The translations under genes and the position numbers were made by a program. From Alphaproteobacteria bacterium (lineage in GTDB: Bacteria > Pseudomonadota > Alphaproteobacteria > ATCC43930 > CGMCC-115725), in contig JAFAWI010000316.1 in the NCBI GenBank assembly GCA_019241915.1, positions 1-5,475 on the forward strand: a stretch of DNA of 5,475 nucleotides, written 5' to 3'. Below the pieces are notes generated by a model, which did no database searches, had not been told where the DNA came from, and saw only the letters and a list, made by a program, of their open reading frames with translations. Below, one piece after another: positions 1-5,329 of the stretch; the stretch's first letter is position 1, and each line of letters opens with the position of its first letter.

Positions 1-321
1 CACAAATTTCTCGGCTTCGGCGCGGTTGTTGATCATCGGGCAGACGATGCCGTAGGCCCCGGCGTCCAGCGCCTTCTGAATCTGCGCCGGGTCGTTCCAC
101 GGCACCCGCACGAGCGGGGTCGTATTGGTGCATGAGATGCCCTGCAGCATCGTCACCATCGTCTGGTAGTCGATCATGCCGTGCTGCATGTCTACGACCA
201 GCGAGTCCCAGCCGGCATGCGCCATCACTTCGGCCGAGAAGCTTGCCGGGATGCCGAGCCAGCTGTTGATCACCGGTTTGCCGGCCTGCCACAACTCCCG
301 CACTCCGTTCGGGCGCGCCAT
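1..321 (-). CDS. HpcH/HpaI family aldolase, N-terminal part (cut by window edge)
   Basis: The first 107 codons of a class II, metal-dependent aldolase of the HpcH/HpaI (2-oxo acid aldolase/citrate lyase beta-like) family, which cleaves 2-keto-3-deoxy or 4-hydroxy-2-oxo acids to pyruvate or a related oxo acid plus an aldehyde in the cytoplasm. Visible signatures are a TIM-barrel start (VINSWLGIPASFSAEVMAHA), the strand-end motif VVDMQHGMIDY with His47 matching the catalytic His of E. coli HpaI (His45), PLVRVPWND with Arg72 matching the substrate-binding Arg70, and DAGAYGIVCPMINNRAEAE. The metal-binding Glu and Asp lie later in the family and are outside the window; family members are about 250-260 aa. 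The ATG at 321 is supported by AAGGAGGAA about 4 nt upstream (around 325-333). The gene is divergent from the small gene at 552. The exact substrate cannot be told from this fragment. Confidence 0.9.
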   Translation of the reverse strand, partial: MARPNGVRELWQAGKPVINSWLGIPASFSAEVMAHAGWDSLVVDMQHGMIDYQTMVTMLQGISCTNTTPLVRVPWNDPAQIQKALDAGAYGIVCPMINNRAEAEKFV

Positions 322-394
322 GGGTTCCTCCTTGCGAATAAGAGAGCGATCCCGCCAGCTTGCCGGGCCCAAGTCAAGGGCGAGGCGGTGGCCA

Positions 395-432
395 CGGTTC
401 CCGACCGCGCGGTTCGCCGACGGCGGGAACCG
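395..432. repeat. 9-bp perfect inverted repeat in divergent intergenic region
   Basis: CGGTTCCCG at 395-403 and its exact reverse complement CGGGAACCG at 424-432 are separated by 20 nt. It lies between two divergent genes, 74 bp upstream of the aldolase start and 120 bp upstream of the small gene, where an operator or a promoter-associated structure would be expected. Each arm contains GGAAC reading outwards, the -35 core of EcfG-type promoters. There is no T-run, so it is unlikely to be an intrinsic terminator. Function is unknown. Confidence 0.5.
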
Positions 433-451
433 CGACCGGTTAACGGCTGTT
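426..451 (+). promoter_or_regulatory. Possible EcfG-like promoter for the small gene at 552 (imperfect)
   Basis: GGAAC at 426-430 is followed after 17 nt by TGTT at 448-451. The EcfG consensus in alphaproteobacteria is GGAAC-N16-17-CGTT, and the first base of the -10 is its least conserved position. The site faces the small gene and would give a leader of about 90 nt containing the 517-537 hairpin. With one -10 mismatch and a GC-rich background this is only a candidate. Confidence 0.3.
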
Positions 452-516
452 CGGAAGAGCAAGCCGGCGGCGCCAAGCGACGGCGCTCCCCGGCCCTGGC
501 AAACCCGGAAGCACCG

Positions 517-537
517 GCGCCGCCGCAGCGGCGGCGC
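517..537 (+). repeat. Perfect 10+10 bp GC hairpin directly before the small gene's RBS
   Basis: GCGCCGCCGC (517-526) and GCGGCGGCGC (528-537) form a perfect inverted repeat around a single central A at 527; in RNA a 3-nt loop (CAG) would be expected, and G516-U538 could add a wobble pair. It ends only 4 nt before the GGAG at 542-545 that serves the ATG at 552. In the mRNA such a stable stem could limit ribosome access or protect the 5' end. There is no T-tract, so it is not a typical terminator. The GCC/GGC-rich composition raises the chance of a fortuitous palindrome. Confidence 0.5.
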
Positions 538-551
538 TCGCGGAGAGCAGC

Positions 552-860
552 ATGTCGGACTTCTTTCCCAGCGATGCCGAGCTGATGGCCCGGACATTCG
601 GCGTCGTCCTCGGCGCCGCCTCGTGCAACGACGATGTCAGCAACGCCCGGCTCGACGCCACCGCGGCCAAAATGAAGGCGGTGCTGACCGCCGCCGCGGA
701 CGACCCGCGTGACGCCGAGACCGCATGCGAGCGCTTTTCGGCGGCGGTCGTCGCCGGCCGGCGCGCCGCACAAGCCGGCTCGATTGAGGATTGGGCTGCG
801 GAAAATGCGCTGCAGCAGATCGAAGCCGATCTCGACGAAGCGCCGCTGATGCTCGATTAG
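552..860 (+). CDS. Small acidic protein of unknown function (102 aa)
   Basis: I do not recognise a family. The reading frame looks genuinely coding: third positions are overwhelmingly G or C, an RBS-like GGAG at 542-545 sits 6 nt before the ATG, and the frame ends 17 bp short of the converging kinase gene. The protein is strongly acidic (about 19 Asp/Glu against 8 Lys/Arg), Ala-rich and predicted mostly helical, with no signal peptide or membrane segment. Recognisable points are the N-terminus MSDFFPSDAELMARTFGVVL, two cysteines (25 and 59), one Trp (81) and the acidic tail IEADLDEAPLMLD. It is divergent from the aldolase and convergent with the KaiC/kinase operon, so context gives no firm role. 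Longer frames on the opposite strand over this stretch look like shadows. Existence is fairly sure; function is unknown. Confidence 0.75.
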   Translation: MSDFFPSDAELMARTFGVVLGAASCNDDVSNARLDATAAKMKAVLTAAADDPRDAETACERFSAAVVAGRRAAQAGSIEDWAAENALQQIEADLDEAPLMLD

Positions 861-877
861 GCTGCTCGGCCGCCAGG

Positions 878-2593
878 CTATTCGGCCGCCGCGCAGCTTC
901 GGAGGCCGGCAATGTGACCGGCTTCCGCCTCGGCGATGGCCGCCCGGACCTTGAGCGCCAGCTCGTGACGCTGGAAGGGCTTGCCGATGATGTGGCTTTC
1001 GCTGACGCCGGCGAGCGCGGTGAGGTCGGCAAAACCGGTGATGAACAGCGTCGGCATGTACGGCTTCGCCGTCCGGGCGCGGCGCGCCAGATCCGCGCCG
1101 CTCATCCCGGGCATTGCGAAGTCGACCAGCATCAGGTCGAACTTGGCCTCGCTGTCGATGACATCGAGCGCCGCCGCGCCGCTGCCCGCCTCGCGCACCT
1201 GATAGCCGAGGTCGCGCAGCATCGCCGCGGTCACCTCGCGGACATCGTCGTCATCATCGACGACAAGGATGCTGGCCCCGCCGGCGTCTTCGGATGCCGC
1301 CAGCGCCGGCATCGCCGTGCGCTCTTCGATCTGGTTTTGCGTTCGCGGCAGGTAGATATGTACCGATGTGCCGTCTCCGGGACTGGAAGCGATGCGCACA
1401 CCGCCGCCCGATTGTTTGGCAAAACCAAGAACCTGGCTTAGCCCGAGGCCGGAACCCTTGCCAATTTCCTTGGTGGTGAAGAACGGCTCAAACGCCTTCT
1501 GCCGCACTTCGTCCGGCATTCCCGTCCCGGTGTCGGAAACGGAGATCGCCACGTAATCGCCGGCCGGCGGCTCCTCCGGATAGACCGGCTCCTTGGCCAA
1601 CACATTGGCTGTCTCGACCCTCAGTGTGCCGCCGATTTCCATCGCGTCGCGCGCGTTGATCGCCAGGTTGAGCACCGCCAGTTCGAGCTGCGTCGGATCG
1701 ACCAGTGCCGGCCATAATTCGGGCTCAAGCCGTGTTTCGATCCGGATGCTGCCGCCCATCGTGCTCTGCAGAAGATCGCGCATACCGGCAACGATCTCGT
1801 TGAGATCGAGCGATTTCGGTTCGAGGCGCTGACGGCGCGAGAACGCCAACAGCTGGTCGGTGAGCTTTGCGCCGCGCTCGGCGGCGCTGCGCATGTAGCC
1901 GAGCCGCTGCATCAATTTGCCGTCGATCCCGGCGCGCCCGAGCCCGATCTCCATAAAGCCGAGATTGCCGAGGATGACGGTCAGCAGGTTGTTGAAGTCA
2001 TGGGCGACGCCGGACGTGAGCTGCCCGACCGCCTCGAGCCGCTGCATCTGGCGCAGCGTCGATTCAATCTTTTCGCGCTCCTCGATCTGCGCCAGCAACT
2101 GGCGGTTGGCGACAGCCAGTTCGGTGGTGCGCTCGCCGACCCGCGCCTCGAGCTCCTCGTTGAGCCGTCGGCATTCGTACTGGCGGCGACGGCCGCGCAA
2201 GCCGGTCTGGACGACACTGACCAGCGTCGTCGGGTGAAACGGCCGTTCGAGGAACGAAACATTGCCGAGGCTGCGGGTGATTTCGTGCGCCGCCGGATTA
2301 CGCTCCAGTCCGCCGCCGTGCCGGGTCAGCAGCACAAAGGGGAAGTCCGACCACGGCGGCTGCCGGGCGACCCAGACTTCAAGTTCGCGGGTGTCGGCGG
2401 TACGGATCGATTCCTCGGTGATGACGGCGAGATCGGCACCGCGCTGCAGCTCGGCGACAAGCGCATGCATATCGCTGCAAATCTCGCTGTCGATCGCCGC
2501 CTCGGCCAAGATCCGTTGGGCGACCGGCGCGTCACGGCCGATCGGCGCCAGGATCAGCGTGCGCTCGATCGGCAAGGGACTGCCCGCGTTCAC
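878..2593 (-). CDS. Hybrid sensor histidine kinase with pseudo-receiver N-terminus and C-terminal receiver
   Basis: A soluble hybrid kinase of 571 aa with no membrane segment. Domains in order: a receiver-like domain (about 10-132) lacking the phospho-acceptor Asp (Thr59 at that position), lacking the acidic pair, and carrying Arg117 in place of the usual Lys before Pro-Phe; a coiled coil (about 138-185); HisKA with the phospho-acceptor His198 in GVAHDFNNLLT; HATPase_c with the N box NLAINARDAM (Asn313), G1 DTGTGMP (354-360), F box FEPFFTTK (368-375), G2 GKGSGLGL (378-385) and GDGT (406-409); and a complete C-terminal receiver (about 441-553) with acidic residues 446-448, phospho-acceptor Asp491 in LVDFAMPGMSG, Thr519 and Lys538. 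All catalytic residues are present, so autophosphorylation and transfer to Asp491 are expected, then probably to a histidine phosphotransferase encoded elsewhere, as there is no DNA-binding output domain. The GTG start at 2593 overlaps the upstream TGA stop by 4 nt without a good RBS, indicating translational coupling to the KaiC-like gene. The signal sensed is unknown; the pseudo-receiver may bind the ATPase (inference). Confidence 0.93.
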   Translation of the reverse strand: MNAGSPLPIERTLILAPIGRDAPVAQRILAEAAIDSEICSDMHALVAELQRGADLAVITEESIRTADTRELEVWVARQPPWSDFPFVLLTRHGGGLERNPAAHEITRSLGNVSFLERPFHPTTLVSVVQTGLRGRRRQYECRRLNEELEARVGERTTELAVANRQLLAQIEEREKIESTLRQMQRLEAVGQLTSGVAHDFNNLLTVILGNLGFMEIGLGRAGIDGKLMQRLGYMRSAAERGAKLTDQLLAFSRRQRLEPKSLDLNEIVAGMRDLLQSTMGGSIRIETRLEPELWPALVDPTQLELAVLNLAINARDAMEIGGTLRVETANVLAKEPVYPEEPPAGDYVAISVSDTGTGMPDEVRQKAFEPFFTTKEIGKGSGLGLSQVLGFAKQSGGGVRIASSPGDGTSVHIYLPRTQNQIEERTAMPALAASEDAGGASILVVDDDDDVREVTAAMLRDLGYQVREAGSGAAALDVIDSEAKFDLMLVDFAMPGMSGADLARRARTAKPYMPTLFITGFADLTALAGVSESHIIGKPFQRHELALKVRAAIAEAEAGHIAGLRSCAAAE

Positions 2594-4083
2594 TGCGGCC
2601 GGTCCATCAACGGCGGCTTCGTCCCCGTGTAGACCGGAACCCCCCGCAGGACGCCGTGAAATTCTTCCAGCGGCTCGCCGAGGGTGATCCCGGTGCCATC
2701 GATCTGCAATTCGCGGATGGTCGATTCATGCGAACCGGTACGTTTTTTGACCACCGAGATGGCACGGCGAACCCGGCCGAGCGCCTCAAAAAACCGCATC
2801 AAGATGACCGTATCGGCGAGATAGGTGACGTCGATCGTCTGCCGCATCTCGCCCATCATGCCGTGTTGGGCGATCGCCAAGAATGTCGCCGCGCCGCGCC
2901 GGTTGAGATACTGCAGCAGCTCGTGCAGGTGCAGGATCAGGAACTGCTCCTCCGGCATCGAGGCCTGGTACCCGTTAAGGCTGTCGATCCCAACGGTCGT
3001 GATGCCCTGACTGTTGACGCAGCGGCAGACGCGGTCGGCGAATTCGCCCGGCGACAGCTCGGCCGCGTCGACCTGCTCGATAAACAACGCCCCCGCGGCG
3101 CGCATTTTCTCAAAATCGAAGCCGAGCGCCTTCGCGCGCCGCATCAGCAGACCGAGTTCTTCGTCAAATGCGAAAAGGGCCGCGCGCTCGCCGCGCGCCA
3201 CTGCCGCGGCGATGTAGTTGAAGATGATGATCGACTTGCCGATGCCGGCCGGACCGATCACCAGTGTACTGGAGCCGGCTTCAATCCCGCCGCCGAGCAA
3301 CGCATCCAGCTGCGCGTTGCCGCTGCTGACAAGCATGGCCGAACGCGGTGCGCGGGCCTCGGCAGCGACCAGGCGCGGAAACACGCGCACACCGCCCTCT
3401 GCGATGGTGAAATCGTGATAGCCGCTGCGGAAGCTTTGGCCGCGGCACTTCACGACGCGCAGGCGCCGTCGCTCGCCGCCGTAAGTCGGTGCCAGCTGAT
3501 CGAGGTGAATGACGCTGTGCGCAATGCTGTGAACGGCGCGGTCAACGCTCTCCGCCGTCATGTCGTCGAGCAGCACAACCGTCGACTCGTGCTGGGCAAA
3601 ATAATGCTTTAGCGCCAGGATCTGCCGTCGGTAGCGCAAGGAGCTTTGCGCCAGCAGGCGGATTTCCGACAGGCTGTCGATGACCACCCGTTTGGGCTGC
3701 AGCCGCTCAATCGCGTCGAACATGCGCTGCAACGCCTCGCCGAGCTCAAGATCGGACGAGTAGAGCAGGCTCTGGTGATGGTTGGGATCGAGGACATTCT
3801 CGGGCGCAACCTGCTCGAGGATTTCGATGCGTTTATCGATTTCCCAGCCGTGCGAGCGGGCACCGTCGCGCAATTCGCGAGCGGTTTCGGCGAGGCTGAT
3901 ATAGATCCCGATCTCGCCGGCCGCGGCGCCCGCCTGGAGAAACTGAATGGCGATCGTCGTCTTGCCGGTGCCGGGGCTGCCTTCGAGCAAATGCAGTCGG
4001 TTGCGCGCAAGACCGCCGCACAGCACCTGATCCAGCCCCTCGACGCCCGTCGAAGCCCTTGGCAGCAGCTCAATCGATGACAT
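2590..4083 (-). CDS. KaiC-like double-domain RecA-fold ATPase
   Basis: A 497-aa protein with two tandem KaiC/RadA-type P-loop domains, like the cyanobacterial clock protein KaiC (519 aa). CI (about 1-245) has Walker A GSPGTGKT (35-42) and Walker B RVVIDSLS with Asp136. CII (about 246-480) has Walker A GPAGIGKS (277-284), the Asp307-Glu308 pair in LFAFDEEL, Walker B TVGIDSLNGYQ with Asp367, and the KaiC-type region MMGEMRQTIDVTYLADTVIL followed by the family block RAISVVKKRTGSHESTIREL. By alignment with S. elongatus KaiC, the first catalytic Glu of CI (E77) is Ala65 here, and the phosphosites S431/T432 correspond to Thr420/Tyr421. The C-terminal tail that binds KaiA in cyanobacteria is short and unlike it. 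The ATG at 4083 has a weak RBS; the frame begins cleanly with the family N-terminus (TGVEGLDQVLCGGL). It is the first gene of an operon with the hybrid kinase. No kaiA or kaiB is present in the window. Probable role: an ATP-driven signalling switch acting with the kinase; a true circadian function is not implied. Confidence 0.93.
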   Translation of the reverse strand: MSSIELLPRASTGVEGLDQVLCGGLARNRLHLLEGSPGTGKTTIAIQFLQAGAAAGEIGIYISLAETARELRDGARSHGWEIDKRIEILEQVAPENVLDPNHHQSLLYSSDLELGEALQRMFDAIERLQPKRVVIDSLSEIRLLAQSSLRYRRQILALKHYFAQHESTVVLLDDMTAESVDRAVHSIAHSVIHLDQLAPTYGGERRRLRVVKCRGQSFRSGYHDFTIAEGGVRVFPRLVAAEARAPRSAMLVSSGNAQLDALLGGGIEAGSSTLVIGPAGIGKSIIIFNYIAAAVARGERAALFAFDEELGLLMRRAKALGFDFEKMRAAGALFIEQVDAAELSPGEFADRVCRCVNSQGITTVGIDSLNGYQASMPEEQFLILHLHELLQYLNRRGAATFLAIAQHGMMGEMRQTIDVTYLADTVILMRFFEALGRVRRAISVVKKRTGSHESTIRELQIDGTGITLGEPLEEFHGVLRGVPVYTGTKPPLMDRPQ

Positions 4084-4147
4084 GGCTTGTGCTTGCTCTG
4101 TGCTGTCTTAGCCTGTCCCCAGCCCGGCGGCGCCAATGCCAACGCTT

Positions 4148-4173
4148 AACGCGGCGGCAATCCGTTGGGTTCC
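4148..4173 (-). promoter_or_regulatory. EcfG-type general stress promoter for the KaiC-like operon
   Basis: Read on the minus strand, GGAAC (4173-4169) is followed by exactly 17 nt and then CGTT (4151-4148). This matches the alphaproteobacterial EcfG (SigT/RpoE4) consensus GGAAC-N16-17-CGTT in all nine specified bases, in the correct orientation and in the intergenic region upstream of the KaiC-like gene. A start site near 4140 would leave a 5' leader of roughly 55 nt before the ATG at 4083. A second CGTT at 4144-4141 has the wrong spacing (24 nt). By simple counting, a nine-base match at either spacing on one strand of this 139-bp gap has about a 0.1% chance. Activity is inferred from the motif only. 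Confidence 0.6.
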
Positions 4174-4222
4174 CACTCGCGTCAGGGTTTCACGGCAAGG
4201 CTGGCATAGATCGCCGCGCCGG

Positions 4223-5215
4223 CTAATCGAGGACCTCGGTATTGATGACGTTATCGCGGTTGGGCCGGCCGTCAAAGACCGACAAGATGTTTTCGACCGC
4301 CACGACGCCCATGCGGTCGACGGCTTCGCGCGTCACCCCGGCGACATGCGGCGCGGCGATGAAATTGTCGAGCGTCAGCAGCGGGTTGTCCTTCGGAGTC
4401 GGCTCTTCGACAAAGACGTCGAGGGCAGCCCCGCCGATGCGCTTGTTCTTGAGCGCCTCGTAGAGCGCCGCCTCGTCGACGATGCCGCCGCGCGCGGTGT
4501 TCACCAGAAACGCCGACGGTTTCATCTTGGCGAGGCGCGCGGCGTTGAAGAGGCCGGTGGTCTCCGGCGTCTTCGGGCAGTGGATGGTGATAAAGTCGGC
4601 GCGCGCCACACCGACATCGAGATCGGCGACCGGCTCGTAGCCCATGCCGCGGATCGTCTCGGCATAGATGTACGGGTCGTAGATCATCACATGCATTTCC
4701 ATCGCCGCGAAGCGCTTGGCCGAGCGGCTGCCGATCTTGCCGAAGCCGACGATCAGCACATGCTTGCCGTAGAGGTCGACCGGCATATTTTGATACCGCT
4801 CGTGCCAGCGGCCTTGTTTGACCAGCGCGTCCATCGCCGCGCCTTTGCGCGCCAGCGACATCGTGAGAAAGACGCCGGCCTCGGCGACGCTGACCGAATT
4901 CGACGTGCCGCCGATCATCAGCGGGATATTGCGCTTGGTCAGCGCCGGCACGTCGACCGCGTCGTAGCCGACACCGATGCGCGAAACGACCCGGAGCTGC
5001 GGTGCGGCATCGAGCTCGGGATGGCTGAACGGGGTGACCCCGAGGCAGATGCCGCTCGCCTCTTCGATGGCCTGACGAAACTGGGCGGTCGGTAAGGTCG
5101 GTTGGAACTCGACCCCTTCGACATCGTCGCGCGACTCGATCAGCGCTCGGCCCGATTTCGACATTGTCGCGGGGAACAGGATCTTCTTGCGGTTGGTGCC
5201 GGCGGTCTGGGCCAT
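4223..5215 (-). CDS. D-2-hydroxyacid dehydrogenase (NAD-dependent), phosphoglycerate dehydrogenase-like
   Basis: A complete 330-aa cytoplasmic oxidoreductase of the D-isomer-specific 2-hydroxyacid dehydrogenase family, which interconverts 2-hydroxy acids and 2-oxo acids. The N-terminal substrate domain (about 10-105) contains LRVVSRIGVGYDAVD. The inserted Rossmann domain (about 106-290) has the fingerprint VLIVGFGKIG (GxGxxG at 157-162), with Asp180 at the end of the second strand favouring NAD over NADP. The catalytic triad is visible: Arg242 in NTARGGIVDE, Glu271 in ALDVFVEEP and His290 in APHVAGVT. Its length is typical of single-unit members (310-335 aa) and there is no regulatory ACT domain, so a SerA-type biosynthetic enzyme is less likely than a glyoxylate/hydroxypyruvate reductase or a catabolic dehydrogenase. 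The ATG at 5215 follows two AGGAG stretches (5220-5224 and 5225-5229). A probable SDR gene lies 114 bp upstream on the same strand, and the KaiC-like gene begins 139 bp downstream under its own probable promoter. Substrate unknown. Confidence 0.92.
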   Translation of the reverse strand: MAQTAGTNRKKILFPATMSKSGRALIESRDDVEGVEFQPTLPTAQFRQAIEEASGICLGVTPFSHPELDAAPQLRVVSRIGVGYDAVDVPALTKRNIPLMIGGTSNSVSVAEAGVFLTMSLARKGAAMDALVKQGRWHERYQNMPVDLYGKHVLIVGFGKIGSRSAKRFAAMEMHVMIYDPYIYAETIRGMGYEPVADLDVGVARADFITIHCPKTPETTGLFNAARLAKMKPSAFLVNTARGGIVDEAALYEALKNKRIGGAALDVFVEEPTPKDNPLLTLDNFIAAPHVAGVTREAVDRMGVVAVENILSVFDGRPNRDNVINTEVLD

Positions 5216-5230
5216 CCTTCTCCTCTCCTC
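5216..5230 (-). promoter_or_regulatory. Strong purine-rich ribosome binding site for the hydroxyacid dehydrogenase
   Basis: On the minus strand the 15 nt before the ATG at 5215 read GAGGAGAGGAGAAGG, holding two AGGAG motifs, one 4 nt and one 9 nt from the start codon. This fixes the start codon and suggests efficient translation, in contrast to the weak site in front of the KaiC-like gene. Confidence 0.7.
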
Positions 5231-5257
5231 AATTCATATCGTTACGGGGCTTCTACC

Positions 5258-5315
5258 CCTCACCGCCCGCGCCTCCCTCCGTCTTCTCGCGCGCGGCTGA
5301 AGGCCCGGGGTGAGG
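5258..5315. repeat. Imperfect two-step hairpin between the SDR and dehydrogenase genes
   Basis: Outer arms CCTCACC (5258-5264) and GGTGAGG (5309-5315) enclose inner arms CCGCGC (5267-5272) and GCGCGG (5291-5296) with an 18-nt loop. The stretch resembles the CCCCTCACC-type intergenic repeats that are common in Bradyrhizobium-like genomes, but this is from general memory and the copy number is not known. There is no T-run, so it is not a standard terminator; it could stabilise the upstream transcript or separate the two genes. Confidence 0.4.
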
Positions 5316-5329
5316 CAGAGCGACAACCC

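Noticed and set aside
376..401. GGAAC on the minus strand (401-397) as an EcfG promoter for the aldolase
   Set aside because: At 16-17 nt spacing the -10 position reads CCCT or CCTT, losing the conserved GTT core.
270..773. 167-aa minus-strand frame overlapping the aldolase start and the small gene
   Set aside because: It would overlap the aldolase start and run antisense to the better supported small gene; composition is Arg/Gly/Ala-rich without a recognisable motif or RBS.
866..890. Direct repeat TCGGCCGCC (866-874 and 882-890) between the convergent stops
   Set aside because: Short, built around the common CGGCCG palindrome, and partly inside the kinase C-terminal Ala-Ala-Glu codons; no T-run and no room for a terminator.
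2656..3612. Long open frame of 318 aa on the plus strand opposite the KaiC-like gene
   Set aside because: It lies wholly antisense to a gene with clear Walker motifs, shows no family features, and is a product of high GC reducing stop codons.
2590..4083. Naming the ATPase kaiC as a circadian clock gene
   Set aside because: The fold and length fit, but altered phosphosites, a missing CI catalytic Glu, a different C-terminal tail and no kaiA/kaiB argue against transferring the clock function or the symbol.
4136..5095. Long open frame of 319 aa on the plus strand opposite the hydroxyacid dehydrogenase
   Set aside because: It is antisense to a complete enzyme with an intact catalytic triad; the translation is rich in Arg, His and Asp, as expected of a shadow frame.
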